A stretch of DNA of 64,000 nucleotides from Aureimonas pseudogalii (lineage in GTDB: Bacteria > Pseudomonadota > Alphaproteobacteria > Rhizobiales > Rhizobiaceae). Both the position numbers and the translations under genes were made by a program. Below are positions 9,090 to 18,790 of this stretch, one piece after another (the first letter of the stretch is position 1; each line of letters opens with the position of its first letter). The stretch covers positions 62,001-126,000 of the forward strand of contig NZ_JACIEK010000008.1 of the NCBI RefSeq assembly GCF_014196835.1, written 5' to 3'. Below the pieces are notes generated by a model. The model worked only from the letters and a program-made list of their open reading frames with translations. It was not told where the DNA came from and did no database searches.

Positions 9090-10490
9090 TTGGCCCAAGG
9101 CGAGTTCGACTACGACCTGTTCGTCATCGGTGGAGGCTCGGGCGGCGTGCGGGCGGCGCGTCGCACCGCGGCGCTCGGCAAGCGCGTGGCGATCGCGGAG
9201 GAGTACCGCTACGGCGGAACCTGCGTGATCCGCGGCTGCGTGCCGAAGAAGCTCTTCGTCTACGCCTCGCAGTTCTCCGACGGGTTCGAGGACGCGGCCG
9301 GCTATGGCTGGACCGTGGGCGAGCGTTCGTTCGACTGGCCGACGCTGATCGCGGCCAAGGATCGCGAGATCGACCGTCTGGAAGGGATCTACCGGCGCAA
9401 CCTGGAGCGTGCGGGCACCGAAATTCTCGAGTCGCGAGCGGTGATCGACGGGTCTCACCGCGTCCGGCTGCTCGCCAGCGACACGGTGGTGACGGCCGAG
9501 CGGATCCTGATCGCGGCCGGCGGGCGCGCCAACCCGTTCGCGACGCTGCCGGGCGCCGAACACTGCATCACGTCCAACGAGGCGTTCCATCTGGAGCGCC
9601 TGCCACGATCGATCGTCATCCTCGGCGGCGGCTACATCGCGGTGGAGTTCGCCAACATCTTCTGCGGCCTCGGGGTCGAGGTCACGCTCGTCTATCGCGG
9701 TGCCGAGATCCTGCAGGGCTTCGACGACGACATTCGTGCCGCCCTGCACGAGGCGATGACGAAGCGTGGCATCGCGATTCGCTGTGAGGACACGATCACC
9801 GCCGTGGAGCGCTCGGCCGAAGGGCGGTTGCGGGCGACGCTGAAGAGCGGCGATGCCCTCGACGCCGATCAGGTGATGCTGGCGGTGGGGCGCATGCCCA
9901 ACACGCTGAACCTCGGCTGCGAGAAAGCCGGCGTCGAGTTGGACGAGAAGGGCGCCGTGCGGGTCGACGATTTCTCGAAGACGACGTCCGATCATGTCTG
10001 GGCGATCGGCGACATCACCAACCGCGTGCAGCTGACGCCGGTCGCCATCCACGAGGCGATGTGCTTCGTCGATACCGTCTTCCTCGACAGGCCGACGAAG
10101 CCCGACCACGACACGGTGCCGACCGCCGTCTTCTCGCATCCCGAGATCGGCACGGCGGGACTGACCGAGGCGGAGGCAGCCAAGCGCTTTGGCGACCTCG
10201 ACATCTATAAGGCGAGCTTCAAGCCGATGAAGCACACGCTGACCGGCCGCGACGAGACGATGATGGTGAAGATCGTGGTGGACGCCGCCAGCCGCCGGGT
10301 TCTGGGCACACACATCCTCGGTCCCGACGCCGGCGAGCTCGCGCAGGTTCTCGGCATCTGCGTGAAGGCAGGCCTGACCAAGGAGGACTTCGACCGCACG
10401 ATGGCGGTGCATCCCACCGCCGCCGAGGAACTAGTGACGATGTACGAGCCGAGCACCCGCGTGCGCGGGGGCGCCGTCGTCGATGGCTGA
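9090..10490 (+). CDS. gor: Glutathione-disulfide reductase
   Basis: FAD/NADPH flavoenzyme that keeps glutathione reduced. The FAD-binding 'DLFVIGGGSGGVRAAR' opens the protein, the redox pair is in 'GGTCVIRGCVPKK', and NADPH binding is by 'ILGGGYIAVEFA'. The C-terminal dimer interface contains the catalytic 'HPTAAEE'. I prefer the TTG at 9090, which has AGGAGA seven bases upstream and gives MAQGEFDYD, the usual start of rhizobial Gor (466 residues). An ATG at 9075 adds five basic residues. The stop overlaps the next gene by 8 bp. Confidence 0.95.
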   Translation: MAQGEFDYDLFVIGGGSGGVRAARRTAALGKRVAIAEEYRYGGTCVIRGCVPKKLFVYASQFSDGFEDAAGYGWTVGERSFDWPTLIAAKDREIDRLEGIYRRNLERAGTEILESRAVIDGSHRVRLLASDTVVTAERILIAAGGRANPFATLPGAEHCITSNEAFHLERLPRSIVILGGGYIAVEFANIFCGLGVEVTLVYRGAEILQGFDDDIRAALHEAMTKRGIAIRCEDTITAVERSAEGRLRATLKSGDALDADQVMLAVGRMPNTLNLGCEKAGVELDEKGAVRVDDFSKTTSDHVWAIGDITNRVQLTPVAIHEAMCFVDTVFLDRPTKPDHDTVPTAVFSHPEIGTAGLTEAEAAKRFGDLDIYKASFKPMKHTLTGRDETMMVKIVVDAASRRVLGTHILGPDAGELAQVLGICVKAGLTKEDFDRTMAVHPTAAEELVTMYEPSTRVRGGAVVDG

Positions 10491-11142
10491 TCGCGGCGAG
10501 GGATCGGACCCGATCCACGAGGACGATCCCGACCTCGTGCGGTTGGCGCGGGAGGGCCGCGTCGTTGCCTATTTCGGCTATGGCTCGCTGGTCAACCGCC
10601 TGACCCTGCGGACCCGCTTTCTCGGCATCCGCCGCGCCACGGTCTCGGGCTGGCGGCGCGCCTGGATGCGGCGCGCGAGCCCCAACATGGCGTTGCTCTC
10701 GGTGCGGCCCGAGGAGGGCGCTGAGACGCAAGGCGTGGTGGTCTACGACCATGCCGATCATCTGCCCTCGGTGGACGAGCGAGAGGCCGCTTATGTACGC
10801 CGCGTCGTGCCCTTGCCGTGGATCGCCATCGAGCATGCTCCGGTCGCCGAGGTTCCGCTCTTCATCTACGAGGCGTCGCCGGAAGAGCCGGATGCGGCCG
10901 AACTCGGCGCGACGATCATGCAATCCTATCTCGACGCCGTGCTGCAGGGCTTCGCCTCGCTCTACGGCGAACTTGGCCTGCGGCGCTTCGTCGAGGAGAC
11001 GGAGGGGTTCGAGACCGCGATCCTGCGCGATCGCGCCGCGCCGCTCTATCCGCGTTCGGTGGCGCTCTCCTTGACCGAGGCCGAACTGTTCGACGACCTG
11101 GTGATCCGGCGGGGCGCCCGGTTCGTCGATTTCGCAGGCTGA
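10483..11142 (+). CDS. Gamma-glutamylcyclotransferase-like protein
   Basis: The 219-residue product carries the GGCT-fold substrate loop 'YFGYGSLVN' (about residues 29-37), the signature of gamma-glutamylcyclotransferases and ChaC-type enzymes that release 5-oxoproline from gamma-glutamyl compounds. Overlap with gor by 8 bp suggests coupling, and a glutathione link is plausible. The rest of the sequence diverges from ChaC. It could be a related GGCT-domain protein with another substrate. Confidence 0.75.
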   Translation: MADRGEGSDPIHEDDPDLVRLAREGRVVAYFGYGSLVNRLTLRTRFLGIRRATVSGWRRAWMRRASPNMALLSVRPEEGAETQGVVVYDHADHLPSVDEREAAYVRRVVPLPWIAIEHAPVAEVPLFIYEASPEEPDAAELGATIMQSYLDAVLQGFASLYGELGLRRFVEETEGFETAILRDRAAPLYPRSVALSLTEAELFDDLVIRRGARFVDFAG

Positions 11143-11298
11143 CACACGATATCCGTCGTGGGTGACAAAGCGCCGGCTTCATGCCATTGAGCGGCGACCG
11201 AGCGCCCGTCCCCATCGGCGGGACTGCCGCGAAGCCGTCCCGGACAAGAACAAACCCGAGAGGAGACGGCCGGCTCGCGTTCGGTGAAGGAGATGGTC

Positions 11299-12654
11299 AT
11301 GGCGAAGGATTGGAACCCGTCGAGCTGGCGTGCGAAGGCGATCGAGCAGGTGCCCGCCTATCCCGACGCGAACGCGCTGGCCGAGACCGAGAAGCGCATC
11401 GCGACCTTTCCGCCCCTCGTTTTTGCAGGTGAGGCACGCAAGCTGAAGCGCGCGCTGGCGGAGGTGGCCGAGGGCCGCTCCTTCCTGCTGCAGGGCGGCG
11501 ACTGCGCCGAGAGCTTCGCTGAACACGGCGCCGACAACATCCGCGACTTCTTCCGCGCCTTCCTCCAGATGGCGGTGGTGCTGACCTTCGGCGCCTCGTC
11601 GCCGGTGGTGAAGGTCGGGCGCATCGCCGGCCAGTTCGCCAAGCCGCGCTCGTCGGGCGTCGAGACCAAGGGCGACGTGACGTTGCCCTCGTACCGTGGC
11701 GACATCGTCAACGGCATCGAGTTCGACGCGGCCTCGCGCATCCCGAACCCCGAACGGCAGGAGATGGCGTACCGCCAGTCGGCGGCGACGCTCAACCTGC
11801 TGCGCGCCTTCGCGCAGGGCGGCTATGCCAATCTCGACAACGTCCACCAGTGGATGCTCGGCTTCGTGTCCGGCTCGCCGCAGGCGGAGCGATACGGCCA
11901 GCTCGCGGACCGTATCTCCGAAACGATGAACTTCATGCGCGCCATCGGCATCAACTCCGAGACGCATCCCGCGCTGCGCGAGACCGATTTCTTCACCAGC
12001 CACGAAGCGCTGCTTCTGGGCTACGAGGAGGCGATGACGCGCGTCGATTCGACGACGGGCGAGTGGTACGCGACCTCCGGCCACATGATCTGGATCGGCG
12101 ATCGCACGCGCCAGCTCGAAAACGCGCATGTCGAGTATTGCCGCGGCATCAAGAACCCGCTCGGCTTGAAATGCGGCCCGTCGCTCAAGGCCGACGATCT
12201 CATCCGCCTCATCGACGTGCTCAATCCGCAGAACGAGGCGGGGCGCCTGACGCTGATCACGCGATTCGGCCACGACAAGGTGGAGGAGTACCTGCCGCGC
12301 CTCATCCGCGCCGTGGAGCGGGAAGGGCGCAAGGTCGTGTGGTCCTGCGATCCGATGCATGGCAACACGATCACGGTGAACGACTACAAGACCCGGCCGT
12401 TCGACCGCATTCTCGGCGAGGTGCAGTCCTTCTTCGACGTGCATCGCGCAGAGGGCACGCATGCCGGCGGCATCCACATCGAGATGACCGGCAAGGACGT
12501 AACGGAATGCACCGGCGGCGCGCGCCCTGTTCTCGCCGAGGATCTGTCCGACCGCTACCACACGCATTGCGACCCGCGCCTCAATGCCAATCAGGCGCTC
12601 GAACTGTCGTTCCTGGTGGCGGAGCGCATCAAGAAGGAAGCCGAGGCCCATTAG
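11299..12654 (+). CDS. Class II 3-deoxy-7-phosphoheptulonate synthase (DAHP synthase)
   Basis: First step of the shikimate pathway: phosphoenolpyruvate plus erythrose-4-phosphate. The 451-residue protein matches the class II (plant/Pseudomonas AroF-II type) family. It begins '[19 protein letters not shown]', has '[11 protein letters not shown]', and includes '[14 protein letters not shown]' and '[10 protein letters not shown]'. The ATG at 11299 follows GAAGGAG at a good distance; in-frame ATGs at 11284 and 11293 are less likely. A strong terminator follows. Confidence 0.95.
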   Translation: MAKDWNPSSWRAKAIEQVPAYPDANALAETEKRIATFPPLVFAGEARKLKRALAEVAEGRSFLLQGGDCAESFAEHGADNIRDFFRAFLQMAVVLTFGASSPVVKVGRIAGQFAKPRSSGVETKGDVTLPSYRGDIVNGIEFDAASRIPNPERQEMAYRQSAATLNLLRAFAQGGYANLDNVHQWMLGFVSGSPQAERYGQLADRISETMNFMRAIGINSETHPALRETDFFTSHEALLLGYEEAMTRVDSTTGEWYATSGHMIWIGDRTRQLENAHVEYCRGIKNPLGLKCGPSLKADDLIRLIDVLNPQNEAGRLTLITRFGHDKVEEYLPRLIRAVEREGRKVVWSCDPMHGNTITVNDYKTRPFDRILGEVQSFFDVHRAEGTHAGGIHIEMTGKDVTECTGGARPVLAEDLSDRYHTHCDPRLNANQALELSFLVAERIKKEAEAH

Positions 12655-12703
12655 CCGCGGCAGGCCGCGAACTTCTAGAACGGGACGCCCGTTCGCAGAA
12701 ACG

Positions 12704-12736
12704 AAAGGCCGGCTCCGCGAGGGGCCGGCCTTTTTC
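12704..12736 (+). terminator. Bidirectional terminator between DAHP synthase and the DedA-type gene
   Basis: A 13-bp stem (12704-12716 with 12721-12733, one G-U pair) has a GCGA loop, flanked by A and T runs. It can serve both converging genes. Confidence 0.88.
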
Positions 12737-12757
12737 ATTTTGGATGCGGAGCCTCGG

Positions 12758-13423
12758 TCAATCCGGGATGCGCGGCTTGCGAGGCGGGCCGGAGGACGCC
12801 GGCTGTAGCTCGCGGGGCTTGTCCTCGTTCGGCTCCTTGCGGGAAAACAGCTTGTCGCGGACCACCGATCCGCCCTGCTGCCAAGCGAAGAACAGCGCCA
12901 GCGCGACGGCAAGGACGGCGAGTGCCACCATGACGCCGTGCTCCATCATCTCGAGACGCGCGAAGACCGACGAGATCGAATAGCCGAACACGAAGCCGAT
13001 CGACGTGAAGATTCCCGCCCAGATGCCGGCGCCGAGGAAGTTCAGGATAAGAAAACGCGGCACGCTGATCGACGAGAGACCGAGCGCCACGAGGCCGGGC
13101 ATGCGCAGGCCGTAGACGTAGCGGTTGACGATGACGAAATAGGCCTGGAACCGATCCACGAGGCGAAGCGCCTTGGCGAATTTCGGTTTCTTCGTCCAGC
13201 GCACGACCCAGCGGTTTCCAGAGAAGTAGCGGGCGAAAAGGAACACGGCGAGATCGCCGCAGAAGGAGCCGACGAAGGCCAGCCCCGCCATCAGCCAGAT
13301 CGGATAGGTTCCTCGGTACGACAGGAACCCCCCGATGATGGCGAACACCTCGCCTTCGAAGAAGGTGCCGATGAACACGATGCCGAGACCGAACCGGTCG
13401 ATCAGTGCAAGGATTTCGTTCAC
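12758..13423 (-). CDS. DedA/VTT-family membrane protein
   Basis: The 221-residue protein has about five to six hydrophobic segments. It carries the DedA-type 'GTFFEGEVFAIIGGFLSYRG' and 'RYVYGLRMPGLVALG' regions; the latter covers the conserved 'R.ip..R...p..aG' helix. DedA/VTT proteins are linked to undecaprenyl-phosphate or phospholipid flipping and envelope homeostasis. The start is a GTG at 13423 preceded by GGAG at 5 nt. A longer open frame upstream reads as non-coding Arg/Pro-rich sequence. Confidence 0.82.
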   Translation of the reverse strand: MNEILALIDRFGLGIVFIGTFFEGEVFAIIGGFLSYRGTYPIWLMAGLAFVGSFCGDLAVFLFARYFSGNRWVVRWTKKPKFAKALRLVDRFQAYFVIVNRYVYGLRMPGLVALGLSSISVPRFLILNFLGAGIWAGIFTSIGFVFGYSISSVFARLEMMEHGVMVALAVLAVALALFFAWQQGGSVVRDKLFSRKEPNEDKPRELQPASSGPPRKPRIPD

Positions 13424-13713
13424 GCGTGCTCCGATGGATGCGGCGGGTCGCCGACTGCCGTGCGCCCTATGTCGGGCGCCGAACTCGATTTGCAATCGGA
13501 ACGGCTTCAGGGTCACACCCTTCGCGCAGCATCCCGAAATTTGTGTGACGGGTTCGCCTCGATCCCCGAATCTATGCCGCCCTCGATCGTTCGACGCAGG
13601 CCATCGCCGATGGGCCGCGCCAGGCGATTCGAAAGGCGGGCCGGCCCTGCGGCCATAGCGCATTCGATCCGCGGGCGCCACCGAGCGGCAAGCCCCACCA
13701 GAGGAACACCGGC

Positions 13714-14022
13714 ATGATGGAAATCCCCACGCTTCGTGACGTCGCGTCCGCGTGCTCGCTCGTCGGCGTGCTGTTCGTCGTCCGCCATCTCGTCGCGATG
13801 CGCCGCATCTGGGCGGTCGACGGCTGGCCGCGCGCCATTCGCGACGTCTGGCGCGCCACTCGGACAGACGCGTACGGGCCGGAGTTCGAGCCCGACCGGC
13901 GCCATGCCGCCCGCCAGCTCTATGTCGGCATCACGTTTCTGGCTGTCGGCCTGCTGCTCTTCGCCGGCATTCTCGCGCAGGCCGTCCTCGGACCCGTCTT
14001 CGCCCAGGCCGGCCTCGCCTGA
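13714..14022 (+). CDS. Small membrane protein of unknown function
   Basis: A 102-residue product with two predicted membrane helices (about 12-28 and 70-94) flanking a basic loop with several Arg and Trp residues. GAGGA lies upstream of the paired ATG codons at 13714/13717. It precedes gltX by 60 bp on the same strand. I recognise no domain. Confidence 0.6.
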   Translation: MMEIPTLRDVASACSLVGVLFVVRHLVAMRRIWAVDGWPRAIRDVWRATRTDAYGPEFEPDRRHAARQLYVGITFLAVGLLLFAGILAQAVLGPVFAQAGLA

Positions 14023-14082
14023 GCGGGTGCCGCGGATCGCCGGTCGATTGCGCTCCACCGCCGCTCTGGTCTATCGCGGGCG

Positions 14083-15456
14083 ATGACCATCATCGTTCGC
14101 TTCGCGCCGTCCCCCACGGGTTATCTCCATATCGGCAATCTCCGGCCGGCGCTCTTCAACTGGCTGTTCGCGCAGCGCGAGGGCGGGCGCTACGTTCTGC
14201 GCTTCGACGACACCGACGCCGAGCGCTCGAAGCCCGAATATGCCGCGGCGATCCTCGAAGATCTCAACTGGATCGGCATCGAGCCCGACGAGGTGACCGC
14301 GCAGTCCGACCGGCTCGCGCTCTACGACGCCGCGGCCGACCGGCTGCGCGAGGCCGGCTGGCTCTATCCCTGCTACGAGACATCAGACGAACTGGAGCGC
14401 GCTCGCGCGCGTCGTAAGCTGCGCGGTCTGCCGCCGGTGTACGGCCGGGAGGCGTTGCGGCTGACGGACCCGGAGCGTGCGACGCTGGAGGCGGAAGGGC
14501 GGCGCCCGCATTGGCGCTTCCGGCTGCCGAATTTCACGAACGATCCCTTCGCGCCCGAGCGCACGGAGATCCACTGGGACGATCTCGTGCGCGGCCCGCA
14601 GACGGTGGATCTCGCCTCGCTCTCCGATCCCGTGCTCGTGCGCGAGGACGGCACCTATCTCTACACTCTGCCTTCGGTGGTGGACGACGGCGAGATGGGC
14701 ATCAGCCACGTGCTGCGGGGAGACGACCACATCACCAACACCGGCGTGCAGATCGCCATTTGCCAAGCCCTCGGCTTCGCTACGCCGGTTTACGGGCATT
14801 TCAACCTGCTGACCACGATCGACGGCGAGGGGCTCTCCAAGCGCACCGGGGCGCTGTCTTTGCGCTCATTGCGCGAGGCCGACCTCGAGCCCATGGCGGT
14901 CGCCTCGCTCGCTGTCCTCACCGGGCTCGCCGGGTCGATCGAGGCCATGCCCGACCTTGCCGGCCTCGGCGAGCGCGTCGATTTCACCACCGTCTCGGCG
15001 TCGAGCTCCAAGTTCGATCCCGCCGAACTCGACCGGCTGAACGCCGAACTCGTCCACGCGATGCCCTACGAGGTGGCGGCATCGCGCCTTGCGGCGATGG
15101 GCGTGCCCGAGGGGCAGGCCGCGGCGTTCTGGATGGTGGTTCGGCAGAACTGCGTGCGCCTTCGCGACGCGGCGGAGTGGGTGCCCGTGGTGTTCGGCGA
15201 TCTGCCGTCGCGCTTCGAGGGCTCGGACGACGACCGTGTCTTCCTCCAGGCGGCCTTCGACCTCTTGCCGAGCGGCCCCTTCGACGACGCGACGTGGAAG
15301 CGCTGGACCGACGCCGTGAAGGCGGCGACCGGCCGCAAGGGGCGGGCGCTCTTCATGCCGCTGCGCCAGGCGCTGACCGGCCTCGACCACGGACCGGATC
15401 TCGCCGGTCTCCTGCCGCTGATCGGGCGGGACCGGGCGCTCTCGCGCCGGCCCTGA
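14083..15456 (+). CDS. gltX: Glutamyl-tRNA synthetase
   Basis: Class I synthetase that charges tRNA-Glu. The 457-residue protein has the HIGH-type motif in '[19 protein letters not shown]', the family 'RFDDTD', and a KMSKS-type 'LSKR' at residues 251-254. Its compact length and divergent anticodon-binding half fit the second GltX found in many rhizobia, which can also mischarge or specialise on tRNA-Gln. Whether another gltX exists in this genome cannot be seen here. Confidence 0.92.
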   Translation: MTIIVRFAPSPTGYLHIGNLRPALFNWLFAQREGGRYVLRFDDTDAERSKPEYAAAILEDLNWIGIEPDEVTAQSDRLALYDAAADRLREAGWLYPCYETSDELERARARRKLRGLPPVYGREALRLTDPERATLEAEGRRPHWRFRLPNFTNDPFAPERTEIHWDDLVRGPQTVDLASLSDPVLVREDGTYLYTLPSVVDDGEMGISHVLRGDDHITNTGVQIAICQALGFATPVYGHFNLLTTIDGEGLSKRTGALSLRSLREADLEPMAVASLAVLTGLAGSIEAMPDLAGLGERVDFTTVSASSSKFDPAELDRLNAELVHAMPYEVAASRLAAMGVPEGQAAAFWMVVRQNCVRLRDAAEWVPVVFGDLPSRFEGSDDDRVFLQAAFDLLPSGPFDDATWKRWTDAVKAATGRKGRALFMPLRQALTGLDHGPDLAGLLPLIGRDRALSRRP

Positions 15457-15479
15457 CCCTTCGACCAGGGAAGGCCCTG

Positions 15480-17810
15480 TCAGCCGCGCTGAACCGCCTC
15501 GGCCACCGCGATCGCCGCCATGTTGACGACCCCGCGCGAGGTCACCGACGGCGTCAGGATGTGCGCGGGCGTGGCCGCGCCGAGCAGGATCGGCCCGACA
15601 TGCAGCGCGTCGGTCGTCACCTTCACGACGTTCATCGTGATGTTGGCGGCGTCGAGCGTCGGGAAGAGCAGGAGATTGGCGTCCTCCGTCAGCGTCGAGT
15701 TCGGCATCACGCGGTGGCGCAGGTCTTTCGAGAGCGCGGCGTCGCCATGCATCTCGCCGTCGATTTCGAGATCGGGCGACTGCTGGCGCACCAGCGCAAG
15801 CGCCTCGCGCAGCTTGCGCGCGTCGGCGGTGTCGCCCGTGCCGAAGTTCGAGTGCGAGAGCAGGGCGGCACGCGGCTTGATGCCGAACCGTTCGATCTCG
15901 ACCGAGGCGAGATGCGCGATCTCGGCAAGGTTCTCTGCGTTCGGGCTCTCCTGCACGTAGCTGTCGGCGAAGAAGATCGTCCCGTATTGCGAGATAAGAA
16001 GGCTCATGGCCGACAGCTTCTTGACGCCGGGCGCGACGCCGATCACCTGCCGAATGTCGCGGATGTGGCGCGAGAAGCGCCCGCCGAGACCGCAGATCAG
16101 CGCGTCGGCATCGCCGCGCGAGACCGACACGGCGGCGATCACGGTGGTGTTGGTGCGCACGAGAGCCCGGGCGGTGTCCGGGTTCACGCCGCGCCGGCCG
16201 ACCTTGGAGAAGTAGTGGTCGACATAGTCGCGGTAGCGCGGATCGTCCTCGGGGTTCACGACCTCGAAGTCGACGCCGGGGCGGATTCGCAGGCCGAAGC
16301 GCTCCAACCGGGTCTGCAGCACGCTCGGTCGCCCGACGAGAATCGGCTTGCAGATCTTCTCCTCCAGCATGACCTGCGCGGCGCGCAGCACCCGCTCGTC
16401 CTCGCCGTCGGCGAAGATCACCCGCTTGCCGGAATTGCGGGCGATGGCGAAGATCGGCTTCATCACGAGGCCGGAGCGGAACACGAACCGGTTGAGCCGG
16501 TCCATGTAGGCGTCCCAATCCGCGATCGGGCGCGAGGCGACGCCCGACGCTTCCGCGGCGCGCGCCACGGCCGGCGCGATCTTGAGGATGAGGCGCGGGT
16601 CGAAGGGCGAGGGGATGAGATATTCCGGCCCGAACTGCGGCGTTTCGCTGCCATAGGCCTTGGCGGCGACCTCCGACACTTCCTCGCGGGCGAGCGCGGC
16701 GATGGCGTCCACCGCCGCGATCTTCATCTCCTCGTTGATCGAGGTGGCGCCGCAGTCGAGCGCGCCGCGGAAGATGTAGGGAAAGCAGAGGACGTTGTTG
16801 ACCTGGTTCGGGAAGTCCGAGCGCCCGGTGCAGATCATCGCGTCGGCGCGCACGGCGCGGGCGAGCTCGGGCATGATCTCGGGCGTCGGGTTGGCGAGCG
16901 CCATGATGAGAGGGCGCGGCGCCATCTTCTCCAGAAGCTCGGGCTTAAGGATGCCGCCGGCCGAAAGACCGAGGAACACGTCGGCGCCCTCGATGACCTC
17001 GGCAAGGCTGCGCGCCTCGGTCTTCTTGGCATAGACCGCCATCCAGCGATCCATGCGCTTCTCGCGGCCCTCGTAGACGACGCCCTCGATGTCGGTGCAG
17101 GTGATGTTCTCGACCTTCGCGCCGAGCGAGACTAGGAGGTTGAGGCAGGCCAGCGCGGCCGCGCCGGCGCCGGAGGTGACGATGCGCACCTCCTCGATCT
17201 TCTTGTCCGCGAGGAGCAGCGCGTTGCGAACGGCCGCGGCCACGATGATCGCGGTGCCATGCTGGTCGTCGTGGAAGACGGGAATCGCCATCTTGGCGCG
17301 CAGCTGCTCCTCGACCTCGAAGCACTCGGGCGCCTTGATGTCTTCGAGGTTGATGCCGCCGAAGGTCGGCTCCAGCGCCGAGACGACGTCCACCATCCGC
17401 TCGATGCTGGCGGCGTCGATCTCGATGTCGAAGACGTCGATGTCGGCGAATTTCTTGAAGAGCACGGCCTTGCCCTCCATCACCGGCTTGGACGCCAGCG
17501 GGCCGATATTGCCGAGGCCCAGCACCGCCGAGCCGTTGGAGACGACGGCCACGAGATTGGCACGGCTGGTGAAGTCGGCGGCCTTCGAGGGATCGGCGGC
17601 GATGGCGAGGCAGGGCGCGGCGACGCCCGGCGAATAGGCAAGCGCGAGATCGCGCTGGTTGCCGAGCGGCTTGGTCGCCTGGATGGCCAGTTTCCCGGGC
17701 TTGGGATGGCGATGGTAGAATAGCGCCTGCGCATCGAGATCGGCTGCGGCCTGACGGGTCTTCGTGTCTTCGGCGCCGGGCATGATCTCTCCGTTCGTGT
17801 CGCTGTTCAT
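15480..17810 (-). CDS. maeB: NADP-dependent malic enzyme with phosphotransacetylase domain (MaeB type)
   Basis: Decarboxylates malate to pyruvate with NADP. The 776-residue chain has an N-terminal malic enzyme (about 1-430) with '[18 protein letters not shown]' (metal/NAD region) and '[14 protein letters not shown]' (dinucleotide binding). The C-terminal domain is phosphate-acetyltransferase-like (about 440-770) with '[18 protein letters not shown]'. In this family the tail is usually regulatory rather than an active Pta. The size is normal for MaeB/TME proteins of rhizobia. It is transcribed convergently with gltX, with 23 bp between stops. Confidence 0.95.
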   Translation of the reverse strand: MNSDTNGEIMPGAEDTKTRQAAADLDAQALFYHRHPKPGKLAIQATKPLGNQRDLALAYSPGVAAPCLAIAADPSKAADFTSRANLVAVVSNGSAVLGLGNIGPLASKPVMEGKAVLFKKFADIDVFDIEIDAASIERMVDVVSALEPTFGGINLEDIKAPECFEVEEQLRAKMAIPVFHDDQHGTAIIVAAAVRNALLLADKKIEEVRIVTSGAGAAALACLNLLVSLGAKVENITCTDIEGVVYEGREKRMDRWMAVYAKKTEARSLAEVIEGADVFLGLSAGGILKPELLEKMAPRPLIMALANPTPEIMPELARAVRADAMICTGRSDFPNQVNNVLCFPYIFRGALDCGATSINEEMKIAAVDAIAALAREEVSEVAAKAYGSETPQFGPEYLIPSPFDPRLILKIAPAVARAAEASGVASRPIADWDAYMDRLNRFVFRSGLVMKPIFAIARNSGKRVIFADGEDERVLRAAQVMLEEKICKPILVGRPSVLQTRLERFGLRIRPGVDFEVVNPEDDPRYRDYVDHYFSKVGRRGVNPDTARALVRTNTTVIAAVSVSRGDADALICGLGGRFSRHIRDIRQVIGVAPGVKKLSAMSLLISQYGTIFFADSYVQESPNAENLAEIAHLASVEIERFGIKPRAALLSHSNFGTGDTADARKLREALALVRQQSPDLEIDGEMHGDAALSKDLRHRVMPNSTLTEDANLLLFPTLDAANITMNVVKVTTDALHVGPILLGAATPAHILTPSVTSRGVVNMAAIAVAEAVQRG

Positions 17811-17953
17811 GTCGGTCCGGTTCCTAGATCAGAAGCGGAGGGCAGCGCAAATCCCGCGTCCGGGATCGTAAGGCCGACTGCCGTCATACGCGTGCAATGA
17901 GACTCGGTCATCTCCTCCCTTGCCAGACGGCTTCGGCATCGGCGGGGAGCGGC

Positions 17954-18790
17954 ATGATGAACCAGCTGAACGACACCCGGCATTTCCGCACGCTCTTTCT
18001 CTCCGACATCCATCTCGGATCGAAGGCGGCGCAGGCGGAGCTTCTCATCGAGTTTCTGAAGACGCACGACGCCGAGAAGATCTACCTCGTGGGCGACATC
18101 GTCGACGGCTGGCGGTTGCGGCGCTCCTGGTACTGGCCGCAGTCGCACAACGACGTGGTGCAGAAGCTCCTTCGCAAGGGGCGCAAGGGCACCGAGATCG
18201 TCTACGTTCCCGGCAATCACGACGAATTCCTGCGCGACTTCACCGGCCGCCATTTCGGCGGCATAGAGGTGAAGCTCAACGACATCCACGAGACCGCCAA
18301 CGGACGGCGCTTCCTGGTGATGCACGGCGACGAGTTCGACGTCGTGGTGCGCAACGCCCGCCTCATCGCCTATCTCGGCGACTGGGCCTACGACGCGGCG
18401 ATCGCCCTCAACCCCGTCTTCAACGCCATTCGTCGCCGCTTCGGCTTCGGCTACTGGTCGTTCTCGTCCTGGGCCAAGCTCAAGGTGAAGAACGCCGTGA
18501 GCTTCATCGGCGCCTTCGAGGCGGCGCTGGCGGCGGAAGCGGCGCGCCATGGCTGCGATGGCGTGATCTGCGGCCATATCCACCACGCGGCCATCTCGGA
18601 GCGCGAGGGGCTGCAATACGTCAACACCGGCGACTGGGTGGAAAGCTGCACGGCGATCGCCGAGCGCCACGATGGAAGCCTCGAGCTGATCCGGTGGACG
18701 CAGGCCTCGGCGGCGGTCAAGCTCGGCCCGCCCGCGGTTCCGGTGCGGCTCGTCTCGCCCGAGAGCGCCGCGGCGTCGGAGGCCGCGTGA
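17954..18790 (+). CDS. LpxH-like metallophosphoesterase
   Basis: A 278-residue calcineurin-like phosphoesterase with the full metal-site set: 'LFLSDIHLGS', 'GDIVDGW', 'YVPGNHDEF', 'MHGDEFD' and 'CGHIHHA'. This matches the UDP-2,3-diacylglucosamine diphosphatase-like (LpxH/LpxH2-type) family. True lipid A function is not certain, because most alphaproteobacteria use LpxI. The ATG has GGGGAGC upstream (17957 is the alternative). Its stop overlaps the next gene's ATG by one base, so they are coupled, suggesting a joint role in envelope glycolipid synthesis. Confidence 0.85.
   Translation: MMNQLNDTRHFRTLFLSDIHLGSKAAQAELLIEFLKTHDAEKIYLVGDIVDGWRLRRSWYWPQSHNDVVQKLLRKGRKGTEIVYVPGNHDEFLRDFTGRHFGGIEVKLNDIHETANGRRFLVMHGDEFDVVVRNARLIAYLGDWAYDAAIALNPVFNAIRRRFGFGYWSFSSWAKLKVKNAVSFIGAFEAALAAEAARHGCDGVICGHIHHAAISEREGLQYVNTGDWVESCTAIAERHDGSLELIRWTQASAAVKLGPPAVPVRLVSPESAAASEAA

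Noticed and set aside
13424-13681. N-terminal extension of the DedA-type protein
   Set aside because: The extra 86 residues are Arg/Pro/Gly-rich with no membrane segment. The GTG at 13423 has a good ribosome site.
15480-17810. Separate maeB and pta genes
   Set aside because: One continuous frame covers both domains with no internal stop or ribosome site, as is normal for MaeB.
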